From Allostella vacuolata (GTDB lineage: Bacteria; Pseudomonadota; Alphaproteobacteria; ATCC43930; Allostellaceae), in NCBI GenBank assembly GCA_006739055.1, contig AP019702.1, positions 992,501-1,056,500 of the forward strand: DNA of 64,000 nt. The letters are read 5' to 3'. Shown piece after piece: positions 54,169 through 62,122 of this stretch. Position numbers and translations under genes: made by a program. Every line of letters starts with the position of its first letter. Within the stretch, counting starts at the first letter, position 1. The notes under the pieces were generated by a model. It saw only the letters and a program-made list of their open reading frames with translations, was not told the origin of the DNA and ran no database searches.

Positions 54169-54186
54169 GTGGCCGGGCCCGGCCAC
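54169..54186. other. 18 bp perfect GC palindrome between tauD-like and TAXI genes
   Basis: GTGGCCGGGCCCGGCCAC is fully self-complementary, and a second GC-rich stem (GCCCCGG/CCGGGGC) lies just beyond it. With no T-run these are more likely processing or stability hairpins than terminators. Confidence 0.6.
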
Positions 54187-54260
54187 ATGCCGGCCCCGGT
54201 CCGGGGCGCCTTGTTCGGCCGCCCCTCTGCCGGGGGCGGTCCGTCACGACGTCGAATCGT

Positions 54261-55121
54261 CTACTGCATCACCGTCGGCTGGTCGCCGGCCACGGTCGTG
54301 CGCTGCATGAGGCGCTTGTACTTCTTGCTGTCGTAGGGCGTCGCCTTGTGCAGGACCGAGCGGTTGTCCCAGACCACGATGTCGCCCTCCCGCCACTGGT
54401 GCGAGTAGCAGATGTCGGGCGTGATCGCGGTCTCCATCAGGTGCCGCACGAAGCGCTTGCCCTCTTCTTCGGGCCAGCCGACGACGTGCGAGCAATGGGC
54501 GCCGATGAACAGCGCCTTGCGCCCGGTGACGGGGTTCGCGCGCACCATCAGCTGCTTCACCGGCGGCGCCTCGATCGACTTCTGGTAGTCGCTCAGCAGG
54601 TTGGGGTCGACCTGGGCCCGGGAATGGGCGATCGAATGCTCGGCGGCCAGGCCTTCCAGGCGCTGCCTGGTCGCGTCCGGCAGGGCATCGTAGGCCGCGC
54701 GCATGTCGGCGAAGTCGGTGTTGCCGCCTTCCGGAGGGACGATCCGGGCCGACAGGAGCGAGCACAGCGACGGCACCCGCTTGAAGGAGCTGTCGGTGTG
54801 CCACAGCATGTTGGCGCGCTGGTAAACCATGCGCGCATCTTCGATCGGGATGGTCTCGCCGGTCTTGATGTCGAGGTTCGACTGCCGGGCGAACAGGGTG
54901 CCGCCGGCCGGGTTCTGGCTGAAGGTCTTCTCCAGCGGCCCGAAGCGCTCGCTGAAGGCGACCTGCTTCTCGTCGTCCAGGTCCTGGTCGCGGAACAGCA
55001 ACAGGGCGTGTTCCTCGAAGGCCTGCCGGATGCGGGCGAAAGTGTCGTCGTCGATCGGCCTGCCGATGTCGACGCCGGTGATTTCCGCCCCGAAGGTCGG
55101 GTGCAGCGGGTGGATTTCCAA
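54261..55121 (-). CDS. TauD/TfdA-family Fe(II)/2-oxoglutarate dioxygenase
   Basis: The 286-residue enzyme has the iron triad His108-x-Asp110 (LWHTDSSF) and His258 (SVLHKATPYD), with a 2-oxoglutarate-binding Arg near residues 270-274. HALLLFRDQDLDDEKQVAFS and the GCSH-like IGAHCSHVVGW segments are typical of the TfdA/TauD group. Such enzymes hydroxylate sulfonates, aryloxyacetates or similar acids using O2. It is co-oriented with a TAXI importer and Fe-ADH, which suggests that hydroxylation is followed by aldehyde or ketone reduction or oxidation of the imported compound. Confidence 0.9.
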   Translation of the reverse strand: MEIHPLHPTFGAEITGVDIGRPIDDDTFARIRQAFEEHALLLFRDQDLDDEKQVAFSERFGPLEKTFSQNPAGGTLFARQSNLDIKTGETIPIEDARMVYQRANMLWHTDSSFKRVPSLCSLLSARIVPPEGGNTDFADMRAAYDALPDATRQRLEGLAAEHSIAHSRAQVDPNLLSDYQKSIEAPPVKQLMVRANPVTGRKALFIGAHCSHVVGWPEEEGKRFVRHLMETAITPDICYSHQWREGDIVVWDNRSVLHKATPYDSKKYKRLMQRTTVAGDQPTVMQ

Positions 55122-55153
55122 GGCTGTCGCTCCCCTAGTCCTGGGCGGTCTCC

Positions 55154-55216
55154 GCCGCCGGTTGCATCCAGGCTAGCAACCGGCGGCTTGATTGAAAACC
55201 ACGTTCGGGGTTTTCA
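55154..55216 (-). other. Two hairpins between the Fe-ADH and TauD-like genes
   Basis: GCCGCCGGTTGC (55154-55165) pairs perfectly with 55176-55187 over twelve bases. TGAAAACC (55193-55200) pairs with GGTTTTCA (55209-55216) immediately after the Fe-ADH stop on the minus strand. The second resembles a terminator stem, so expression of tauD onward may be reduced or separately promoted. Confidence 0.6.
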
Positions 55217-55217
55217 G

Positions 55218-56348
55218 TCACATCGCCTGCAGGAACAGGGCCTCGTATTCCGCCACGGTCGGCTGGCGCGGCGTCGTCAGGTGGCAATGGTCCTTGATCG
55301 CCGCCTCCGACAGGCGCGGCAGCACCTGGGTCGGCACGCCCATCGCCTTCAGCCCGTCGGGCAGGCCGATGCGGGCGTTGAGCTGCTCGACATGGCGGGC
55401 GAGGTCGGTGCCGGCCGGCAGGTCCATCGCCTCGCACAGGCGGTCGTACTTGTCGCCGACATGGCCGTCGTTCCAGCGCAGGATGGTCGGCAGGATGACC
55501 GCGTTGAGGGTGCCGTGATGGAGCTTCAGCTCTTCCAGGCTGCCCAGCGGGTGCGACATGGAATGGACGGCACCCAGCCCCTTCTGGAAGGCCATGGCGC
55601 CTTCCATCGCCGCCATCATCATGTTCCAGCGCGCCTCGCGGTCCTGGCCGTTCTCGACCGCGCGCACCAGGTGGCGGGCAGCCCGCCTGGCCCCGTCGAG
55701 GGCGATCGCGTCGGCCGGCGGGTTGACGTTGGGCGACAGGAAGGTCTCGACGCAGTGGGTCAGCGCGTCCATGCCGGTGCCGGCGGTGATGCCGGCCGGC
55801 AGGCCCAGGGTCAGCTCCGGATCGCACAGCGCCAGCCTGGGCAGCAGGTGCGGGCTGAGCAGCCCGATCTTGCGTCCGTCGTTGAAGATGATGATGGCAC
55901 CGCGCCCGACCTCGCTGCCGGTGCCCGCCGTGGTCGGGATGGCGATGATCGGCGCCACCTTGGCGGTGATCCGGGCGACGCCGCCCTCGGCCGCGGCGTA
56001 CTGGACGAGCGGCGGCTCGTGGGTCGCCAGGATCGCCACCGCCTTGGCCAGGTCCATCGACGAGCCGCCGCCGACCGCGATGATGCCGTCGGCGCCGTGG
56101 GCGCGATAGGCGTCGAGCGCCACCAGCGCCGCCCGCTCGGTCGGGTTGGCGGGGGTGCCGTCGAAGGTCGCGACCGCCACCGACGCGGGCAGGGTCGCGG
56201 TCACCCGGTCCAGCAGGCCGGCCGCCACCACGCCCCGGTCGGTGATGACCAGCGGCCGGCTCATGCCGATCAGCTTCATCTCCTCGGGCAGCAGGGCGAG
56301 CGCGCCGAAATCGAACTGGATGCGGGTCAGGTAGTTGATGAGCGCCAT
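55218..56348 (-). CDS. Iron-containing alcohol dehydrogenase (group III, maleylacetate reductase-like)
   Basis: The 376-residue enzyme has the NAD loop AVGGGSSMDLAKAVAI and IPTTAGTGSEVG. The metal ligands are inferred from the family as Asp194 and His198 (GMDALTHCVETF), His262 (VHSMSHPLG) and His278 (LHHGTLNAV). It interconverts alcohols with aldehydes or ketones using NAD(P)H. Related enzymes include lactaldehyde and 1,3-propanediol dehydrogenases and maleylacetate reductase. It heads the minus-strand operon and is divergent from the MetE-like gene. Confidence 0.92.
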   Translation of the reverse strand: MALINYLTRIQFDFGALALLPEEMKLIGMSRPLVITDRGVVAAGLLDRVTATLPASVAVATFDGTPANPTERAALVALDAYRAHGADGIIAVGGGSSMDLAKAVAILATHEPPLVQYAAAEGGVARITAKVAPIIAIPTTAGTGSEVGRGAIIIFNDGRKIGLLSPHLLPRLALCDPELTLGLPAGITAGTGMDALTHCVETFLSPNVNPPADAIALDGARRAARHLVRAVENGQDREARWNMMMAAMEGAMAFQKGLGAVHSMSHPLGSLEELKLHHGTLNAVILPTILRWNDGHVGDKYDRLCEAMDLPAGTDLARHVEQLNARIGLPDGLKAMGVPTQVLPRLSEAAIKDHCHLTTPRQPTVAEYEALFLQAM

Positions 56349-56474
56349 GGCGGGGCCGGTCTCTTTCGGTTGGCAGGTCGGGCAGGATCAAGGTCGGGAG
56401 CGATTAAAGCAGCGCCGGGCGCCCCAGGGAAAGGGCGGTTGCCGCCGGGCCGGGGCCGATGCTAGCTTCCGGCC

Positions 56475-56494
56475 AAGTAACCAACTGGATACTT
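56475..56494. promoter_or_regulatory. Small inverted repeat upstream of the MetE-like gene
   Basis: AAGTA (56475-56479) and TACTT (56490-56494) flank ten bases, 16 bp before the start codon of the plus-strand gene in the divergent region. It is a weak candidate for a regulator site; a GGGAGGAAG ribosome-binding site follows it. Confidence 0.25.
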
Positions 56495-56510
56495 CCCCGG
56501 GAGGAAGCCC

Positions 56511-57530
56511 ATGCCGCGCATCGAAACGACCGTCGTCGGATCCTATCCCATCCCCGACTGGCTGGCGGCCATGCCGACCGAGCAGGCGCTGACCGACGCC
56601 ACGCGCGTCGTGCTCCACACCCAGGAGCGCGCCGGCATTGACCTCGTGTGCGACGGCGAGCTCTACCGCTTCGACGTGAACCATCCCGAGACCAACGGGA
56701 TGATCGAATACTTCGTGCGGCCGATGTCCGGCATCCGCACCGCGATCGGCTTCGACGAGATGATGGGCTATCGCAGCCAGCGCGGCATGGCCTTCCGCAC
56801 CCGGCCGCCGGGCGTGGTCGATGCGGCGATCGGTGCGGGCACGCTCGACCTGCCGACCGCGTGCGCGCGGGCCAGGCGGTTGGCGCAGAAGCCGCTGAAG
56901 TTCACCCTGACCGGCCCGCACATGCTGGCCAAGACCCTGATCGACAAGCATTACGGCAGCGTCGACGGGGTCGCCGACGGGCTCGCCCGGGTGCTGGCCG
57001 AGCAGGTGCGCCACTGCCAGGCCGACGTGATCCAGGTCGACGAGGCGAACCTGCCGGGCCATCCCGAGGAGTGGGAGTGGGCGGCCCGCGCGATCAACAC
57101 GGTCCTGGACGCGGTCCCGGGCAAGGCGGCGGTCCACCTGTGCTTCGGCAACTATGGCGGCCAGTCGATCCAGAAGGGCGCCTGGGACCAGCTGATGCGC
57201 TACCTGAATGCGCTGCATGCCGACCATATCGTCATGGAGATCGCGGCCCGCCCGGCCGAGGAACTGGCCGTCTTCCGCGGCCTCGACCCGCGCATCGGCT
57301 TCGGCCTGGGCGTGGTCGACATCAAGCGCACCGAGATCGAGACCGCCGACGAGATCGCGCGCCGGATCGAGCGCGCGGAACGGCTGCTGGGCCCGGGCCG
57401 GGTACGCTACATCCACCCCGACTGCGGCTTCTGGATGCTGAAGCGCTCGATCGCCGACGGCAAGATCGCGGCCCTGGTCGCCGGGCGCGACCTCTACGAG
57501 CGGGGCGGCGCGGACGTGCGGGCAGCGTGA
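56511..57530 (+). CDS. MetE C-terminal-like cobalamin-independent methyltransferase
   Basis: The 339-residue barrel corresponds to the catalytic C-terminal half of MetE. It starts IETTVVGSYPIPDW and has DLVCDGELYRFDVNH and DVIQVDEANLPGHPEEWEW. The zinc site is complete: His209 and Cys211 (VHLCFGNYGG), Glu243 (VMEIA) and Cys305 (HPDCGFWML). Short stand-alone members transfer methyl groups from various donors to thiols and are usually not folate-dependent methionine synthases. The donor is unknown. It is divergent from the Fe-ADH/TauD operon, so it could demethylate that pathway's substrate. Confidence 0.88.
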   Translation: MPRIETTVVGSYPIPDWLAAMPTEQALTDATRVVLHTQERAGIDLVCDGELYRFDVNHPETNGMIEYFVRPMSGIRTAIGFDEMMGYRSQRGMAFRTRPPGVVDAAIGAGTLDLPTACARARRLAQKPLKFTLTGPHMLAKTLIDKHYGSVDGVADGLARVLAEQVRHCQADVIQVDEANLPGHPEEWEWAARAINTVLDAVPGKAAVHLCFGNYGGQSIQKGAWDQLMRYLNALHADHIVMEIAARPAEELAVFRGLDPRIGFGLGVVDIKRTEIETADEIARRIERAERLLGPGRVRYIHPDCGFWMLKRSIADGKIAALVAGRDLYERGGADVRAA

Positions 57531-57769
57531 GCGGAAGTTCGGGTTGATCCCGGCGAAAGGTTCGTTTACCTCCCGCCGGGTGAAATCCGAACAATTTCGA
57601 ACCCCGACCCGGGGCCAGGGGGCGACGCGGTCGCTTGCAGACCCGATCCGGGTCCACTTAAATGCCGACCGAGCCTGAGGCCGGCGATCCGTCGCAGGAT
57701 GTAGCGGCCAGAACCAACAGGATGCGGGGCCGGGCGATGGATTCCGGCCCCGCCGTCCAGGGCGGGTCG

Positions 57770-58582
57770 ATGCAGCTTCTGTCGGCGCGGCAACAGCAGA
57801 TCCTGGAACTGGCACGCGCCAACGGCCGGGTCCATGTCGACGAACTGGCCATCCGGTTCGACGTCACCACCCAGACCATCCGCAAGGACATCAACGACCT
57901 GTGCGATCGGCGCATGATGACCCGGGTGCATGGCGGCGCCGTCGTCGCCCCGTCGCCCGGGCCGTTCGCTGACGATGCGCGGCGCCCGGACGGGCAGGGC
58001 GAGCGGCGCCGCCTGGCCGAGGCCGTGGCCCGCCTGGTGCCGGACGGCAGCTCGCTGTTCATCGGCAGCGGCGCCGTGGCCGAGGAGATCGCCCGCGCGC
58101 TGGTCGACCATGAGGGCCTTGCCATCGTCACCAGCAACGTGCATGTCGCGGCCGGCCTCTGCGGCCACGCGGGCACGGAGGTGACGATCGTGGCGGGCCA
58201 GGTCCGGGCGCGCGACGGCGGCGTCACCGGCCCGGCCGCGGCGGAATCCCTGCGCCGGTTCCGTCCCGGGATCGCCATCCTCGAAGTGTCGGGCCTGGCG
58301 GACGATGGCGCCATCCTGGGCCACGACCTGGCGGAGGCCGAACTGCTCCAGGGCGCCATCGGCCAGTCGCGGCGCATCGTCCTGGTGGCACCGTCCTCGG
58401 CCTTCGCCTCCGCTGCAGCCGTATGCGTGGCCGACCTGTCGCAGGCGGACATGATCGTGGTCGATCAGGTGCCGTCCGCGGATTTCCGGGCGCTGTGCCA
58501 GCGCGCGGGCACCTCCCTCGTCGAGGTCTCCGCCGGGGAAGCCGGCGCGCACGAGCCGGGGGTCGGCGCCGCGGCCGACTGA
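57770..58582 (+). CDS. DeoR/GlpR-family transcriptional regulator
   Basis: The 270-residue regulator begins at the DeoR HTH (LSARQQQILELARANGRVHV, then DVTTQTIRKDINDLCDRRMM and TRVHGGAV). A DeoRC effector domain with the phosphosugar-binding loop FIGSGAVAEEIARAL and IVTSNVHVAA follows. Upstream in-frame ATGs at 57662, 57722 and 57737 exist; 57770 matches the family N-terminus but the ribosome-binding site is poor for all. It most likely controls the dehydrogenase-aldolase-kinase-TRAP genes in response to a phosphorylated intermediate. The 239 bp before it hold GC-rich inverted repeats (GACCCG/CGGGTC at 57640-57654) but no gene. Confidence 0.88.
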   Translation: MQLLSARQQQILELARANGRVHVDELAIRFDVTTQTIRKDINDLCDRRMMTRVHGGAVVAPSPGPFADDARRPDGQGERRRLAEAVARLVPDGSSLFIGSGAVAEEIARALVDHEGLAIVTSNVHVAAGLCGHAGTEVTIVAGQVRARDGGVTGPAAAESLRRFRPGIAILEVSGLADDGAILGHDLAEAELLQGAIGQSRRIVLVAPSSAFASAAAVCVADLSQADMIVVDQVPSADFRALCQRAGTSLVEVSAGEAGAHEPGVGAAAD

Positions 58583-58594
58583 GGGCGTATCGAG

Positions 58595-58625
58595 TTCATA
58601 TTGAGAAATGAAACCTTCATATTGA
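58595..58625. promoter_or_regulatory. Repeated TTCATATTGA sites, candidate DeoR operator
   Basis: TTCATATTGA occurs at 58595-58604 and 58616-58625, 21 bp apart (two helical turns). The first also forms TTCAT-N8-ATGAA with 58608-58612. The AT-rich patch stands out from its surroundings and lies between the deoR-type gene and the operon it would control. Confidence 0.55.
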
Positions 58626-58767
58626 TTTCGTTTTGGTTCTTGGATAGCGTTTCCGACAACGTGATCGGCCGATAGAGGCCGGCGGGCAGGAGGAACGGCG
58701 GGATCCACGGACGGCGCGGCCGGCCCGTTCCCCGCGATCGAACACCAGGGCGGAAGCGCAGGACATC

Positions 58768-59835
58768 ATGGCGGACAGTCACGACCGGTCGCCGGTCGCC
58801 GTGCGGATCATCGGCGACGGCTTCATGGATCCTTCCTACTTCGTGGCGGCGCTGGAGGAGCGCGTTGCGGCGCGGCCGCTCGCGATCCGGTCGATGGCGC
58901 TCGCCTGGCCGCTGCAGGGGCGGGTCACCAAGTCCGACCCGACCCTGCCGGTGCAGGAGTTCGCTGGCCGGCCCGAGGATTATTTCGATTTCGTGGCCGA
59001 CGCGGAGATCCTGGTCAATCACCTGGCGCCGGTCACCCGCGAGACGCTGGAGCGCGCGCCCGGCCTGCGCCTGATCGCCGTCTCGCGCGGCGGGCCGGTC
59101 AACGTCGACCTGCAGGCGGCGCGCGAGCGCGGCGTCGCCGTGGTCAATACGCCCGGCCGCAACGCCTCGGCGGTGGCCGAGTTCACCATCGCCTCGCTGC
59201 TGGCCGAAACCCGCAACCTGATCCGCGGCCATGTCGCGATGGCGGCGGGCGGGTTTCCGCGCGACCTCTATCATCGCGACATCGCCGGCCCCGAGCTGTG
59301 CGAGATGACGGTGGGCGTGGTCGGCTATGGCGAGATCGGCGCGCGCGTCGTTGCCCTGCTGAAGCCCTTCGGCGGCCGCATCCTCGTCGCCGACCCCTAC
59401 AAGGACCTGTCCGATGCGGACAAGGCGGACGGGGTGCGCCGGGTCGCCCTGGACGAGCTGCTGCGCGACAGCGATGCGGTCACCCTCCATCCGCGGGTGA
59501 CTCCGGAGACCCGGGGGATGATCGGGCGGGAACGCATCGCCGCCATGCGGCGGGGGGCGTACCTGGTCAACACCACCCGCGGGCAGATCCTCGACTATGC
59601 CGCGCTCTACGACGCGCTGGTGTCCCGGCACCTGGCCGGTGCCGCGCTCGACACCTTCGACCCGGAGCCGCCGCCGGCCGACTGGCCGCTGCTGCGCCTG
59701 CCCAACGTCACGCTGTCGCCGCACATTGCCGGCGCGTCGCGCTACAGCATCCGCAAGGCCGCCGTCACCGTCGCCGACGACATCGAGCGGTTCCTTGCCG
59801 GCCAACCCCTGCGATTCCCCTGCGTGGTGCCATGA
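58768..59835 (+). CDS. D-isomer-specific 2-hydroxyacid dehydrogenase
   Basis: The 355-residue enzyme has the NAD motif VGVVGYGEIGARVVALLKPF and the catalytic Arg, Glu and His in NTTRGQILD, TFDPEPPP and LSPHIAGAS. It is related to phosphoglycerate dehydrogenase but lacks a regulatory ACT domain. It interconverts a 2-hydroxy acid with its 2-keto acid. Because it is co-translated with an aldolase (ATGA overlap), it probably oxidises a sugar acid ahead of cleavage or reduces the C2/C3 product after it. Confidence 0.92.
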   Translation: MADSHDRSPVAVRIIGDGFMDPSYFVAALEERVAARPLAIRSMALAWPLQGRVTKSDPTLPVQEFAGRPEDYFDFVADAEILVNHLAPVTRETLERAPGLRLIAVSRGGPVNVDLQAARERGVAVVNTPGRNASAVAEFTIASLLAETRNLIRGHVAMAAGGFPRDLYHRDIAGPELCEMTVGVVGYGEIGARVVALLKPFGGRILVADPYKDLSDADKADGVRRVALDELLRDSDAVTLHPRVTPETRGMIGRERIAAMRRGAYLVNTTRGQILDYAALYDALVSRHLAGAALDTFDPEPPPADWPLLRLPNVTLSPHIAGASRYSIRKAAVTVADDIERFLAGQPLRFPCVVP

Positions 59836-60503
59836 ACCCTGCCGAACGCGCGCTCCGCGAGGAGCTGATCGAGACCTGCCGCGGCATGAACCGCCTCGGC
59901 ATCAACAAGGGCACTTCCGGCAATGTCAGCGTGCGCTGCGGCGACGGCCTGCTGGTCTCGCCGACCGGCATCGCCTACGACGCGCTGACCGCGGAGAAGA
60001 TCGTCTTCATGCGGTGGGACGGCAGCTATGACGGGCCGATCCTGCCGTCGAGCGAATGGCGCTTCCACCGCGACATCCTGGCCGCCCGGCCCGACCTGAA
60101 TGCGGTCGTGCATACCCATTCGGTACATGCGACGACGCTGGCGATCATGGGTCGCTCGATCCCCGCCATCCACTACATGATCGCCGGCGCGGGCGGCCCC
60201 ACCATCCGCTGCGCGCCCTACGCGACGTTCGGCACCGCCGAACTGGCCGACGCCGTCCTGAAGGCGATGGAGGGGCGGCGGGCCTGCCTGCTGGCCCATC
60301 ACGGGGTCATCGCCGCCCATGTCTCGATGGCCCGCGCGCTGGCCCTGGCCGGCACGGTCGAGGAGCTGGCGCACCAGTATCTGATGTGCCTGCCCCACGG
60401 CGAACCGCCGGTGCTGTCGGACGCGGAGATCGCCGTCGTGCTGGAGAAGTTCCGCACCTACGGCCAGCAGCCGAAGTCGGCCACCGGGGGCATGGCGGCG
60501 TGA
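59832..60503 (+). CDS. Class II aldolase (fuculose-phosphate aldolase/adducin family)
   Basis: The 223-residue zinc enzyme has the phosphate loop NKGTSGNVSVR, Glu75 (SSEWRFHRDI), His94-x-His96 (VHTHSVHA) and His156/157 (LLAHHGVI). It matches L-fuculose-1-phosphate aldolase length and fold. It cleaves a ketose- or keto-acid phosphate to give DHAP or a two- or three-carbon product. The start overlaps the dehydrogenase stop (ATGA) and its stop overlaps the kinase GTG. Confidence 0.92.
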   Translation: MNPAERALREELIETCRGMNRLGINKGTSGNVSVRCGDGLLVSPTGIAYDALTAEKIVFMRWDGSYDGPILPSSEWRFHRDILAARPDLNAVVHTHSVHATTLAIMGRSIPAIHYMIAGAGGPTIRCAPYATFGTAELADAVLKAMEGRRACLLAHHGVIAAHVSMARALALAGTVEELAHQYLMCLPHGEPPVLSDAEIAVVLEKFRTYGQQPKSATGGMAA

Positions 60504-62011
60504 CCGACGCGATCCTCTGTCTCGATTCCGGGACGACGGCGGTGAAGGCGGCGATCTTCACCGCCTGCGGCCGGATCGTCGCGATGGAGGAGGCGCCCAA
60601 CGACGCGCTGCGCCGCTCGGGCGCCGCCGTCGAGCAGGACATGGACGCCTCGCTCAGCGGTGCCGTCGACATCCTGGGGACGATCGCGGGCCAGCTCGGC
60701 CGGCTGACGCCGAGGGTGCTGGTGGTCACGGGGCAGGGCGACGGCACCTGGCCGATCGATAGCGCGGGGCGGCCGGTCGACCACGCGCTCACCTGGCTCG
60801 ACAGCCGCCCCAACGAGCTGATCGACGAACTCGAAGCCGACGGCAGCCTGGCCCGCCTGCGCGCGCTGACGCTGACCCGGCCGACCGCCGCCTCGCAGCC
60901 GCTGCAGCTGGCCTGGCTGGCCCGCCGCCAGCCCGACCGCTTCGCCCGCATCGCCCGCTCGCTGCGCAGCAAGGAATGGCTCGTCCACGGCCTGACCGGG
61001 GAGATGATGAGCGAGCCGTCGGCGGTCATGCCGAACTGGGGCGACTGGCGCCGCCAGGCCGTCGATCCCGAGGTCGGCCGGATCCTCGGGCTGCCGGGGC
61101 TGGAGCGGCTGTTGCCCCCGGTCCGGGCGTTCGCCGACTGCCATGCCGGCCTGTCGCCGGAGATGGCGCGCCGGGTCGGGCTGCCGGCGGGTTTGACCGT
61201 GCTGCTCGGCCCGGGGGATTCGCAGGCGGCCGCCATCGGCCTCGGCGTCGGCGTGCTGCCGGGGATGGAGCGCATCTCGCTGTTCGGCACCAGCGCCATC
61301 CACATGCGCCACCTCTCGTCCCTGGACGAGGTCCGCCCGGAGCCGCCGGGCGCCATCCTGCTGCCCTTCGCCGAGCCGGGGGAGTATCTGCGCTCGCTGC
61401 CCGGCCTCAACGGCGCCACCATCCTGTCGCGCATGAACGACATCATGCGCTTCCCGGGCGCCGCCCCCTTCCAGCCGAACGGGCTGGTCGTGCATCCGTT
61501 CCTGGAGGCGGCGGGCGAGCGCGCGCCGGTGACCGATCCCCATGCCGCGGGGGCCCTGCTCGGCCTGTCGATGGCGACCGAGGCCGGCGACATCGCGTCG
61601 GCCGGGTTCGAGGCGCTGGCCTTCGTCGCCCGCATGAGCCACGAGATGATGGGCGGGCCGGGCGGCCCGGTGGCGCTGAGCGGCGGGCTTTCCGGCGACG
61701 ACGGCTTTGCCCGGCTGTTCGCCACGGTGCTGCAGCGGCCGGTCCGGCGGACACGGACCGCGCATTCGGGCCTGGTCGGCGTCGGCCTGCTGGGTGCGCG
61801 CCACATCGCCGGCGGCCGGCTGTCCGACCAGGCCGGGCGCTGGCTGGCGGACGGGCTGGAGGAGGTGCCGCCCGAGACGGGCCCGCTGGCCGCCTATCTC
61901 GACCGCAAGTACCGCCTGTTCTGCAGCCTGCTGGAGCGCATCGCGCCCCTGTGGCCGGAGATGGCGGCGGTGGGCGCCATGGCCGAGACCCTGCGCGCCG
62001 CCCGCCGCTGA
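60500..62011 (+). CDS. FGGY-family carbohydrate kinase
   Basis: The 503-residue kinase begins with the phosphate-1 motif AILCLDSGTTAVKAAIFTAC. It has VTGQGDGTWPID, the substrate loop TWLDSRPNEL, and C-terminal ATPase strands (SGGLSGDDGFARLFATVLQ, as PVALSGGLSGDDG). FGGY enzymes phosphorylate pentuloses, polyols, glycerol and the AI-2 precursor; the DGTW loop suggests a polyol or small ketose rather than gluconate. The GTG start overlaps the aldolase stop. It should supply the phosphorylated substrate for the aldolase and the effector for the DeoR regulator. Confidence 0.9.
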   Translation: MTDAILCLDSGTTAVKAAIFTACGRIVAMEEAPNDALRRSGAAVEQDMDASLSGAVDILGTIAGQLGRLTPRVLVVTGQGDGTWPIDSAGRPVDHALTWLDSRPNELIDELEADGSLARLRALTLTRPTAASQPLQLAWLARRQPDRFARIARSLRSKEWLVHGLTGEMMSEPSAVMPNWGDWRRQAVDPEVGRILGLPGLERLLPPVRAFADCHAGLSPEMARRVGLPAGLTVLLGPGDSQAAAIGLGVGVLPGMERISLFGTSAIHMRHLSSLDEVRPEPPGAILLPFAEPGEYLRSLPGLNGATILSRMNDIMRFPGAAPFQPNGLVVHPFLEAAGERAPVTDPHAAGALLGLSMATEAGDIASAGFEALAFVARMSHEMMGGPGGPVALSGGLSGDDGFARLFATVLQRPVRRTRTAHSGLVGVGLLGARHIAGGRLSDQAGRWLADGLEEVPPETGPLAAYLDRKYRLFCSLLERIAPLWPEMAAVGAMAETLRAARR

Positions 62012-62122
62012 GCGGCCGATTTTTTCTCGACCCGGACCCTAGAAGCTTTCGTTTCCCGCGACCCGGCTGCCGGCACTAACGACAACGACCAGCAGGCCGA
62101 AAATACCCGAGGAGGACATCGC

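Noticed and set aside
54169-54186. The 18 bp GC palindrome as a terminator
   Set aside because: No T-run follows on either strand, and the binding-protein gene begins just downstream in the same operon.
51663-56465. A 1600-codon open frame on the plus strand opposite the TRAP/TauD/Fe-ADH genes
   Set aside because: It mirrors well-supported minus-strand genes, has a His/Arg/Gln-rich composition typical of antisense frames in very GC-rich DNA, and contains no recognisable domain.
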